64,000 bases of DNA, taken from NCBI GenBank assembly GCA_002362105.1, contig DETD01000001.1, forward strand, positions 62,001-126,000, given 5' to 3'. The DNA is from Bacteroidales bacterium UBA3297. Its GTDB lineage: Bacteria; Bacteroidota; Bacteroidia; Bacteroidales; Paludibacteraceae. Below are positions 1 to 7,806 of this stretch, piece by piece. Positions within the stretch are counted from its first letter, which is position 1; each line of letters begins with the position of its first letter. The notes beneath the pieces were generated by a model. That model made no database searches. It had not been told where the DNA came from and was given only the letters and a program-made list of their open reading frames with translations. The position numbers were made by a program, and so were the translations under genes.

Positions 1-348
1 GAGCACGCTGGCGCAGACGATTTCGGGAAAGAGTGGCTTGACTACAAGATGTCTGTCAAAACCGTGAACAGTATTGACGAAGCACTCGAGCACATCCAGA
101 CCTACGGGACAGGGCACAGCGAAGCTATTGTTTCGGAAGACCAGGCCGCATGCGACAAGTTCGTACAAATGGTAGACGCCGCATGTGTATACACCAACGC
201 GCCAACCTCGTTCAGCGATGGTGGAGAATTCGGCCTAGGTGCAGAAATAGGTATTTCTACTCAGAAAATGCACGCCCGTGGTCCAATGGGCTTGGAAGAA
301 CTAAACACCTACAAGTGGGTGATAGCAGGAAACGGTCAAGTTAGATAA
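1..348 (+). CDS. proA: Gamma-glutamyl phosphate reductase, C-terminal part (5' end outside window)
   Basis: This is the last 115 codons of ProA, the NADPH-dependent enzyme that reduces gamma-glutamyl phosphate to glutamate semialdehyde in proline synthesis. The frame is open from base 1, so the gene starts upstream of the window. The visible part carries the family's C-terminal segments: the SIDEALEHI helix, the Gly-His-Ser turn followed by EAIVSED, the NAPTSFSDGGEFGLGAEIG block and the terminal HARGPMGLEEL block followed by the TYKWVI strand. The catalytic cysteine lies in the missing part. It is followed after 31 bases by argF' on the same strand, so proline and arginine synthesis genes are probably co-transcribed, as is common in Bacteroidales. 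Confidence 0.95.
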   Translation, partial: EHAGADDFGKEWLDYKMSVKTVNSIDEALEHIQTYGTGHSEAIVSEDQAACDKFVQMVDAACVYTNAPTSFSDGGEFGLGAEIGISTQKMHARGPMGLEELNTYKWVIAGNGQVR

Positions 349-379
349 AACCAAAAGACAAAACAAATCATAAAAGAAA

Positions 380-1336
380 ATGAGATATTATACTGGCGTA
401 AAAGACCTCGGCAACCTACAGGAAGCCGTAAAGGAAGCACTTGAAATAAAGAAGAACCGTTTTGCCTACAAGCATCTCGGAGAGAACAAGACGCTTTTGA
501 TGGTATTCTTCAACAACAGCCTCCGTACCCGTCTTTCAACACAGAAAGCAGGAATGAACCTGGGTATGAACACCATTGTGCTTGATGTTAACCAGGGAGC
601 ATGGAAACTCGAGACAGAACGCGGGGTGATAATGGACGGCGACAAGAGCGAACACTTGCTCGAAGCTATTCCTGTAATGAGCCAGTTCTGCGATGTGATT
701 GGTATCCGTTCATTTGCAACATTTGAGAACAAGCAGAACGACTACGAAGAGACCATCGTAAACCAGTTCATCAAATACTCGGGAAAACCTGTTTTCAGTA
801 TGGAAACCGCAACTTGCCATCCACTTCAGGCATTTGCTGACCTCATCACCATCGAAGAATACAAAAAGGTAAAACGTCCGAAAGTCGTTTTAACGTGGGC
901 CCCCCACTGCCGTGCATTACCACAAGCAGTGCCAAACTCGTTCGCCGACTTTATGAACGAGGCAGATGTAGACTTCGTCATCACCCATCCTGAAGGTTAC
1001 GAGTTGTGCGAAAAATTCGTGCGAAACGCCAAAGTGACTTATAACCAAGACGAAGCGCTGGCCGGCGCCGACTTTGTATACGCAAAGAACTGGAGCGCAT
1101 ACAGAGATCCGAACTACGGCAAAATCATCAGCAAAGACCCTTCATGGACCATCACAACCGAAAAGATGGCACTAACAAACAATGGTTACTTCATGCACTG
1201 TTTGCCTGTACGCCGTGGCTTGATTGTTACCGACGATGTGATAGAAGGTCCTAACAGCCTGGTTATACCAGAAGCAGGAAACCGCGAAATATCGGCACAA
1301 ACCGTCATCAAGCGAATTCTTGAAGACTTACAATAA
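380..1336 (+). CDS. argF': N-succinylornithine (or N-acetylornithine) carbamoyltransferase
   Basis: Transfers the carbamoyl group of carbamoyl phosphate to an N-acylated ornithine in the Bacteroidota version of arginine synthesis, in the cytoplasm. The 318-residue length matches the family. The carbamoyl-phosphate motif appears as SLRTR (about residues 47-51), followed by the HPLQ motif near 148 and the C-terminal HCLPVRR block. The long loop ending in MDGDKS places Ser at residue 90. From published work on this family, this position decides specificity: Glu gives N-acetylornithine use and Pro (Bacteroides fragilis) gives N-succinylornithine use; small residues such as Ser were also reported to favour the succinyl substrate. 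Ser90 therefore argues for the succinyl enzyme. The ATG at 380 is the only sensible start. Confidence 0.92.
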   Translation: MRYYTGVKDLGNLQEAVKEALEIKKNRFAYKHLGENKTLLMVFFNNSLRTRLSTQKAGMNLGMNTIVLDVNQGAWKLETERGVIMDGDKSEHLLEAIPVMSQFCDVIGIRSFATFENKQNDYEETIVNQFIKYSGKPVFSMETATCHPLQAFADLITIEEYKKVKRPKVVLTWAPHCRALPQAVPNSFADFMNEADVDFVITHPEGYELCEKFVRNAKVTYNQDEALAGADFVYAKNWSAYRDPNYGKIISKDPSWTITTEKMALTNNGYFMHCLPVRRGLIVTDDVIEGPNSLVIPEAGNREISAQTVIKRILEDLQ

Positions 1337-1364
1337 ATAAACTCAAAACTATTAACTAACAAAA

Positions 1365-2057
1365 ATGAAAAAGTATTTAGCAGAAATGGTCGGCACAATG
1401 GTGCTCGTCCTTATGGGTTGCGGCGTAGCCGTTGCCCTTGGTTGCAATTCAACTGTAGGAGTAAACACCGCCTCGGTTATCGGTACTGCAATGGCATTCG
1501 GTTTGTCTGTAGTCGCAATGGCTTATACCATCGGTAACATTTCTGGTTGCCACATCAATCCAGCCATCACATTGGGCTGTATTCTTACTGGTCGCATGGA
1601 TGCAAAAGAAGGTGTTATCTATATGGTGGCACAAACAATTGGTGCCTTCATCGGAGCAGGCATTTTGGCAGCTTTGGTTGGATGTGAAAGCGGACTAGGA
1701 GCAAACGCCCTTCAAGAAGGTAACCACATCACTGTATGCCAAGGTGTTTTGGCCGAAATTGTATTCACCTGCATTTTCGTTCTTGTTGTACTAGGCACAA
1801 CAGACGCAAACAAAGGAGCCGGCAAATCAGCTGGTATGGTAATTGGTTTGACATTGATTTTGGTACACCTTGCATGTATCTACTTCACAGGCACATCAGT
1901 TAACCCTGCCCGTTCTATCGCTCCAGCAGTGCTAGCTGGAGGAGCCGCACTAGAGCAACTTTGGATTTTCATTGTAGGTCCATTCATCGGTGGAGCAATC
2001 GCAGCCCTTTTGTGGAAGTGCATCGGTAGCGACTGCAACTGCTGCAAGAAAGACTAA
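1365..2057 (+). CDS. aqpZ: Aquaporin Z-type water channel (MIP family)
   Basis: Inner-membrane channel of 230 residues with six predicted membrane spans and both half-helix NPA signatures (INPAI near residue 66 and VNPAR near 183). The constriction-site residues that define water-selective AqpZ can be traced: Phe in AFGLSV, His in LVHLA, Thr in GTSVNPAR and the Arg after the second NPA. This pattern predicts an orthodox water pore rather than a glycerol facilitator. The protein ends in an unusual cysteine-rich tail (four Cys in the last 13 residues). It starts 28 bases after argF' on the same strand and is closed by a strong hairpin terminator, so it may be the last gene of the proA-argF' transcript. 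Confidence 0.93.
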   Translation: MKKYLAEMVGTMVLVLMGCGVAVALGCNSTVGVNTASVIGTAMAFGLSVVAMAYTIGNISGCHINPAITLGCILTGRMDAKEGVIYMVAQTIGAFIGAGILAALVGCESGLGANALQEGNHITVCQGVLAEIVFTCIFVLVVLGTTDANKGAGKSAGMVIGLTLILVHLACIYFTGTSVNPARSIAPAVLAGGAALEQLWIFIVGPFIGGAIAALLWKCIGSDCNCCKKD

Positions 2058-2080
2058 AAACACCTGATATCAGGAACAAG

Positions 2081-2112
2081 AAAAAAGCCAGGACTAATGT
2101 CCTGGCTTTTCC
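2081..2112. terminator. Bidirectional intrinsic terminator between aqpZ and tcdA
   Basis: An 11-bp perfect stem (AAAAGCCAGGAC arm at 2084-2094, matching arm at 2099-2109) with a 4-base TAAT loop, flanked by an A run on one side and a T run on the other. It sits between two convergent genes and can stop transcription from both sides. Confidence 0.85.
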
Positions 2113-2131
2113 TATTTTTATACAATACGTT

Positions 2132-2947
2132 TTAAGACTTGTCTTTCAACTCAATCTGAACCTTATTCATAACATCTTGCATAATGAGTCCGGCTATTGT
2201 GAACCCGAAGATAGCGACAATATGCGAAGTCGTTCCATTAATACGGGCCTTTAATGCATTCCAATCGTGCGTCGCCATAGCAGGGTCTCCAGCCACCGCT
2301 GTAGGGTCTTCACTAGCAGTGCCAAACGACTCTGGTTTAACCTCGCCTTTATTTTCAAGCAATTCCTCACTAAACACGCAAGTGAATTTTTTGGAAGGGA
2401 ACATTTTTTTCCGTTTGAACAACCTACGGAGTGCCGCCCCAAGCGGGCAGCCCTTCACCTTCCAGAATTCAGCCACTTGAACAGCAGTAGGGTCCACTTT
2501 CAGGGCAGCCCCCATACTCGAAAACAGTTTGGCTTTTGTACGGCACGCACGCATTATCAAATCAGCCTTATTCGACAGACTGTCGATTGCATCCACAATA
2601 TAATCGTACGTATCGAGTTGGAAATCGTCGGCAGATTCAGACGAATAGATTTTCTGCAAGGCGCAGATATTTGCAGAAGGATTGATTTCCAGCAGACGTT
2701 TTTTCAAAACCTCCACTTTCACCTGCCCAACAGTAGCAGTTGTCGCTAATAGTTGCCGGTTAATGTTAGAGACGCAGACACGGTCAGAATCCACAATCGT
2801 CAAATTGACAAATCCAGAACGCAACAAGCTCTCCGCGCACCAGCTTCCAACACCACCTACGCCAAATACAATCACCCTTTTCTGCTTGATGGAATTCATC
2901 ACATGTTCGCCAAGCAACAATTCAGTACGGTTATATATACCTTCCAT
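2132..2947 (-). CDS. tcdA: tRNA threonylcarbamoyladenosine dehydratase (ThiF/MoeB/E1-like)
   Basis: ATP-dependent enzyme that cyclises t6A37 of ANN-decoding tRNAs to ct6A. The 271-residue protein has the E1-like nucleotide fold: glycine-rich GVGGVGSW near residue 30, the adenylation-site NRQ after VSNIN, and the VDAIDS strand. The later segment with GCPLGAALRR and a charged C-terminal half matches TcdA/CsdL rather than ThiF or MoeB, because the paired zinc CxxC motifs of those enzymes are missing. The window also encodes TsaE, which works in making the t6A substrate, though 54 kb away. The stop lies just beyond the shared terminator; the neighbour upstream (esterase) ends 14 bases before this start. 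Confidence 0.9.
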   Translation of the reverse strand: MEGIYNRTELLLGEHVMNSIKQKRVIVFGVGGVGSWCAESLLRSGFVNLTIVDSDRVCVSNINRQLLATTATVGQVKVEVLKKRLLEINPSANICALQKIYSSESADDFQLDTYDYIVDAIDSLSNKADLIMRACRTKAKLFSSMGAALKVDPTAVQVAEFWKVKGCPLGAALRRLFKRKKMFPSKKFTCVFSEELLENKGEVKPESFGTASEDPTAVAGDPAMATHDWNALKARINGTTSHIVAIFGFTIAGLIMQDVMNKVQIELKDKS

Positions 2948-2961
2948 CTAAACAGCAGCAA

Positions 2962-3531
2962 TCAGTTTAACATCGACTTAATAGCAGGAACCAGATAATC
3001 GCGAACCGTCTCCTCCTTCAAAAAGTGTCCACCAGGAATTATCGTGCGGTGAGAATAATGCTTCAAGAACCAGCGCGACGACATGTGGGTCATAAAGTCC
3101 CAACGTCCAAACATGCCCAAAGTAAGGTCATCTTCCTCAGAGGTAAGGCCATCGTACTGCGAATGTTCGATTTCCTTGTATTTTTTGCAGATACGGTCAT
3201 CAATATGCCAAGTCTGCACACCATCGTAACGTTTATGCTTATACTTGTTATCGCCCTTAAACAAGCGGAAGAAAGACACACCCAAGCTCGGGTTCAACAA
3301 TATCTTCTTATACCCACGGAACTTCTGCGCCATAAACCCGCCCAAACTATGTCCCACAATAAAGTCTACTTTGTTTTCATCAAGTATTTTTTGAATCTGG
3401 GGGAAAGCAATTTCCGGATCAATAGAGAGGTCTGGCACCAAGACCGTTGCTTCGGGCATATATTTTTGAATACAAGCCGCAGTGAACGACTCGTGGCTCG
3501 AGGCCATTCCATGCAAATAGAGAATCAACAT
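2962..3531 (-). CDS. YqiA-like alpha/beta-hydrolase (esterase)
   Basis: A small alpha/beta-hydrolase of about 189 residues. The start is placed at the ATG at 3531, so that the protein begins MLILYLHGMASS as in the YqiA/UPF0227 family; an in-frame extension to 3558 is possible but adds only nine hydrophobic residues before the first strand. The oxyanion-type HG motif lies in the first strand, the nucleophile elbow is GHSLGG near residue 70, a candidate acid lies in the central part and the catalytic His is in the GGHFL motif near the end. There is no signal peptide. The physiological substrate is unknown; E. coli YqiA hydrolyses short-chain acyl and CoA esters. It is probably co-transcribed with tcdA. 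Confidence 0.8.
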   Translation of the reverse strand: MLILYLHGMASSHESFTAACIQKYMPEATVLVPDLSIDPEIAFPQIQKILDENKVDFIVGHSLGGFMAQKFRGYKKILLNPSLGVSFFRLFKGDNKYKHKRYDGVQTWHIDDRICKKYKEIEHSQYDGLTSEEDDLTLGMFGRWDFMTHMSSRWFLKHYSHRTIIPGGHFLKEETVRDYLVPAIKSMLN

Positions 3532-3725
3532 AAATGTAAAATACAAAATTCTATACAAAATTAACGTATTTAGACAAAACGAGACACATTTGGGCTATTG
3601 TTTCGCACTCGGGCCAGAAAAGAATCTGACTAAAAAACAACAAGAATTGGAGTTTTTATCACAACACGATAAGAAACAGCACACTAAATTTGTCGAAACT
3701 ACAACACTAATTACCACGAAGTACT

Positions 3726-6700
3726 ATGAGACTAAGAACAATAACATTATTAACGGCACTTGCGTTTGGCACGTACAACCAACTATATGCAGCAGACGCC
3801 TTATTGAAGGTGAACTTGTCTGACAGCATAAGACCAGTAACCCATGTTGCCACCGGTTCGCTTTACGGGCTAACAGAAACACTGCCCGGCGACATCGGCA
3901 ACGACGTAGCACCCTTGAAGCCGAACGTCTTCCTTGCGCCTGCGCGCAGCGGCAAAGGCTACCAGCAAGGCATAGGAGGAGCCTTTCTGATAGCACCCAG
4001 AATATCAGGAACTACAGGAAAAGTCCAGATAAGGCTTGCCGACATCTTACCCGGATGGCCCTATAAGTTCGTATCAATGAAGGCATGGAAGGACAGTGTG
4101 ACTGCTGTTGTCAACGACAAGAAAAAAGCCAAAGTGCAGAATTTTGACGGTTACGAGATTTGGAACGAGCCAGACGGGACATGGAAAAGTTCTGAAATAG
4201 ACTTCAATTCCGGTCTGTGGAAGCAGACCTACGACCTACTCCGTGAGTTAGATCCTGGAGCAAAGATTATCGGTCCCTCGTATTCCTGGTACAATTCGGG
4301 CAGAATGGAAGAATTCCTTAAATACTGTTCGCAAAACAAATGTCTACCCGACGTTATCAGTTGGCACCAATGGGGTTCGGAGGGTTTAGTCGGAGCTATT
4401 GAGAACCTGAGGAATCTGGAAAAGAAATACGGAATAAGTCCTCGTGCCATCTCTATCAACGAATACTCATCAAGCACGCACACGCTGGAAGGCTGTCCGG
4501 GCGTGTCGGTTCCATTCATTGCAAAATTTGAGCGTCACGGTGTTGAGAGTGCAATGATATCGTGGTGGTTCACCAACCTGCCAGGCAGGCTTGGCAGTCT
4601 GCTCACCGCTGACAACAAGAGAGGTGGAGGCTGGTGGCTTTACAAGTGGTATGGCGATATGAGCGGCTATATGGCAAACGTCACCCCACCGAACGATAAA
4701 AGTGATAAAATAGACGGTTTTGCAGCTGTCAACAACATTAAGAAAGAGGCAAGCATAGTCATCGGTGGCAACACGGTAGGGACTGTGGATGTGGAAATTA
4801 ACGGCATACCCGTCTTGTGGGGAAATCATCTAAAAGTCGATGTGGAAGAAGTAAAATGGCAAGACAAAGACAAGGCCGTTGACGGAACAAGTCTGGTATC
4901 GAGTCAAGAATACAGCATATCGGGCGGTAGCTTAAAAGTGGCGGTGAAAGTGGCCGACCCTTACTATGCATACCGAATCAGGCTAAAACCCATTGTAGAG
5001 CAAGCTCCATTCAACGGAATCACACATAACATACCAGGACTCGTGGAATTTGAAGATTTCGACTTTGGCGGCGAAGGGGTTGCCTACCACGACGAGGAAG
5101 AGGAGAACAAAGGAGAGCACTACAGGCCCGCCGAAGGGGTTGACATTGACAGCAACGGGAGCAACGGATTTGTAATTGGCTGGACAATGAAAGGCGAATG
5201 GATGTCGTACAAAGTGAACATTGAGGCTGCCGACAGATACACTTTCAGTGCGAAAGTGGCTTCCGGACTAGATGGTTCAGCATTCCGGCTGTTCCTTGAC
5301 GACAAAGACATTTCGGGAACAATAGAAGTGCCTAACACCGGGAGCTGGACAGACTATACCACCATAACAGGCACTACGGCCACGCTTCCGATGGGCGAAC
5401 ACCAACTGAAAGTCTACATAGAGTCGGCTTATTGCAACCTCGACCATATTACATTCAAGGCCAAGAACCCGCAAGTGGAATACGTCTTCACTTCGCCATC
5501 GTCAGATATGAAGGTAAAAGTGGGAGAAGAATTCACTGTAAGTTGGACGTCAAGCGAGGATGTTGATGGGAACTTCAAATTGAAATGGATAAACGGGGAG
5601 AACGGGGAGGCCACAACACTAAAAGAAGGGGCCAGCTCTTCCGACTCACATACTGCCATTATTCCAACTCAGTACGAAGGACAAGCCGGCCACTACGAAC
5701 TTACCCGTTCGGAAGGAGGTTTAATTCCAGACGACTTCGACGGAGAACTCCATACCATAAGCAATCCGCTTATATGGGCCGATGTTCCAGATGTTTCCGT
5801 ATGTAGAGTTGGTGACACCTACTATATGGCAAGCACCACCATGCACATGAACCCGGGGGTTCCCATTATGGCCTCGAAAGACCTTGTGCGCTGGCGCACC
5901 ATAAACTACGCCCACCAAGCGCTTGGAAAGAACGACAACCTCGACATGGAGAACGGAAAGAACGCTTATGGGAAAGGTTCGTGGGCCAGCAGCATAAAAT
6001 ATAAAGACGGGACCTGGTATGTACTCACGCCATCGTACACGACAGGAAAGACCCATATTTTCAAGACAAAGGACATTGAAGGAGGTACTTGGCAAAGCGC
6101 CACCCTGCCATTCTACCACGACCCGTCGCTGCTGCTTGACGACGATGGCAGAGTATATGTTATATACGGAAGCGGGAACATAAGCATCGTTGAGTTATCG
6201 GAAGATGCCATGTCGGTCAAATCAGGGACAGGAAAGACCTTACTCACAAAACCAGCTTCAATTGCTGGAAGCAACTTCTATGTAGAATGCGAAGGCTCGC
6301 AAGCTATGAAGAGAAACGGTTATTATTATATTTTCCTGATTTCGTGGCCATCGAACAGCTGCCGTTCGGTAATCTGCTACCGTTCGAAATCGCTAAATGG
6401 TCCGTTTGAAGGCAAAGTGCTGCTTCAAGACAACGGAGTTGCCCAAGGCGGTATTTTCGACACTCCAGACGGAAACTGGTACGGCATGTTCTTCCGCGAC
6501 AACGGTTCGGTAGGCCGTATTCCATACCTTATGCCGGTATCGTGGTCAAACGATTGGCCTGTACTCGGCAATAACGGCAAAGTGCCAAGCACGCTACAAA
6601 TGCCCGCCTCGAAAGAAGAAGGCTACGGCATTGTAACATCGGACGAGTTTGAAGAAGAAAAACTCCCTTTGGAATGGCAGTGGAACCATAACCCCGACAA

Positions 6701-7538
6701 CAAGCACTGGAGTCTTTCAGACGGAGTACTCAGGCTATCTAACGGGAGGACAGATGCTTCTCTGGTCAACACAAAGAACACCCTCACCCAACGGAGTTTT
6801 GGCCCACAGTGCACAGGATATACAAAACTCAGCACTAAGGGAATGGTAGACGGAGACTACGCCGGATTATGCGCCCTACAAGAAAAATACGGATTTGCAG
6901 GCGTCAAAGTTTCGGGCAATAACAAATATATCGTTATGGTTGACGCCACAAGCGGAAACGCGAAAGAAGCGGAAAGTATCGCCTTAAACCAAAACGATGT
7001 CTGGCTACGCATTGACATGAACTTTACAAACCAGGCCGACCGTTCGACATTCTACTACAGCCTCGACGGTAACACCTGGAAACAGTTCGGCAATACAATA
7101 AAAATGGAATATACCCTTACCCACTTTATGGGGTACCGCTACGGATTGTTCAGTTTCGGCACAAAATCGACAAACGGATATGCCGACTTCGATTTCTTCC
7201 GCATCGGCAACACGGTTAACAATCCAATATACCTCGACAAAGAAGGTAACGACATTGTTGTAGCGAAGAGTTCAGACATCTTATTCGTCAAAGAACTTAC
7301 TGGGGTTGGCGTTGCCGCATGCAACAAAGTCGGAATCGGGCCGAACCCAACAAGCGAGTATGTAACAGTCAGCACCACTGACGAATTGGTCGGACTAGAG
7401 TTGTATACGATAAAGGGACAAAAAATCGTCAACAGCCATGACAACCGAATATCCGTTGCCGGACTTGAAGCAGGCACCTATCTTCTGCGGGTAGTTGGTA
7501 AAAACAGCAGTGAAACACACAAAGTGATAGTCAAGTAA
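3726..7538 (+). CDS. Composite secreted glycoside hydrolase: GH-A-clan domain, CBM6, GH43, T9SS sorting domain
   Basis: A 1,270-residue exported enzyme predicted to attack plant hemicellulose. Order: signal peptide (1-23); a clan GH-A/GH39-like barrel (about 25-345) with acid/base Glu148 in WNEPD and nucleophile Glu246 in INEYSS; a CBM6 beta-sandwich (about 437-582, starting VEFEDFDFGGEG); an Ig-like linker; a five-bladed GH43 propeller (about 675-955) resembling the beta-xylosidase/arabinofuranosidase subfamily 12, with base Asp689 (VPDVSV), pKa-modulating Asp799 (HDPSLL) and acid Glu856 (ECEGSQ); a C-terminal beta-sandwich (about 960-1180); and a type A T9SS sorting domain (about 1200-1270, containing GPNPTSE and the GTYLLRV strand). 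Two active sites on one chain could cut backbone and side chain of xylan. Family numbers come from motif recognition only. The neighbouring HTCS is the likely regulator. Confidence 0.85.
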   Translation: MRLRTITLLTALAFGTYNQLYAADALLKVNLSDSIRPVTHVATGSLYGLTETLPGDIGNDVAPLKPNVFLAPARSGKGYQQGIGGAFLIAPRISGTTGKVQIRLADILPGWPYKFVSMKAWKDSVTAVVNDKKKAKVQNFDGYEIWNEPDGTWKSSEIDFNSGLWKQTYDLLRELDPGAKIIGPSYSWYNSGRMEEFLKYCSQNKCLPDVISWHQWGSEGLVGAIENLRNLEKKYGISPRAISINEYSSSTHTLEGCPGVSVPFIAKFERHGVESAMISWWFTNLPGRLGSLLTADNKRGGGWWLYKWYGDMSGYMANVTPPNDKSDKIDGFAAVNNIKKEASIVIGGNTVGTVDVEINGIPVLWGNHLKVDVEEVKWQDKDKAVDGTSLVSSQEYSISGGSLKVAVKVADPYYAYRIRLKPIVEQAPFNGITHNIPGLVEFEDFDFGGEGVAYHDEEEENKGEHYRPAEGVDIDSNGSNGFVIGWTMKGEWMSYKVNIEAADRYTFSAKVASGLDGSAFRLFLDDKDISGTIEVPNTGSWTDYTTITGTTATLPMGEHQLKVYIESAYCNLDHITFKAKNPQVEYVFTSPSSDMKVKVGEEFTVSWTSSEDVDGNFKLKWINGENGEATTLKEGASSSDSHTAIIPTQYEGQAGHYELTRSEGGLIPDDFDGELHTISNPLIWADVPDVSVCRVGDTYYMASTTMHMNPGVPIMASKDLVRWRTINYAHQALGKNDNLDMENGKNAYGKGSWASSIKYKDGTWYVLTPSYTTGKTHIFKTKDIEGGTWQSATLPFYHDPSLLLDDDGRVYVIYGSGNISIVELSEDAMSVKSGTGKTLLTKPASIAGSNFYVECEGSQAMKRNGYYYIFLISWPSNSCRSVICYRSKSLNGPFEGKVLLQDNGVAQGGIFDTPDGNWYGMFFRDNGSVGRIPYLMPVSWSNDWPVLGNNGKVPSTLQMPASKEEGYGIVTSDEFEEEKLPLEWQWNHNPDNKHWSLSDGVLRLSNGRTDASLVNTKNTLTQRSFGPQCTGYTKLSTKGMVDGDYAGLCALQEKYGFAGVKVSGNNKYIVMVDATSGNAKEAESIALNQNDVWLRIDMNFTNQADRSTFYYSLDGNTWKQFGNTIKMEYTLTHFMGYRYGLFSFGTKSTNGYADFDFFRIGNTVNNPIYLDKEGNDIVVAKSSDILFVKELTGVGVAACNKVGIGPNPTSEYVTVSTTDELVGLELYTIKGQKIVNSHDNRISVAGLEAGTYLLRVVGKNSSETHKVIVK

Positions 7539-7561
7539 GACAAAAACATCCATAGTTTAGG

Positions 7562-7602
7562 AGGTGGTGTGCCAGCAAAGTTCTAGCACACCACCTTTGT
7601 TT
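7562..7602 (+). terminator. Intrinsic terminator after the glycosidase gene
   Basis: An 11-bp perfect stem (AGGTGGTGTGC at 7562-7572, complement at 7586-7596) with a 13-base loop, followed by TTGTTTT. It separates the glycosidase from the regulator downstream. Confidence 0.8.
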
Positions 7603-7806
7603 TCCCGATTTCCTAACTACAATTCAGCCTAGAAAAGTCCCGTCGCAAGGAAAAACTTACTATTTAAGTGAAATTCAACCATTCTTTTTCATTGTTTTAT
7701 ATTGAGAACAAAGCAAATAATTGATAACTTTATTTCGTTTTACACCCCTATTGGAGTGTTTCAGATTGAGTTGCAACATACAATAATATTTAATTTGTTA
7801 CCGAAA

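Noticed and set aside
3590..3823. Short plus-strand open frame before the glycosidase
   Set aside because: It overlaps the glycosidase signal peptide in another frame, starts with a weak context and has no recognisable features.
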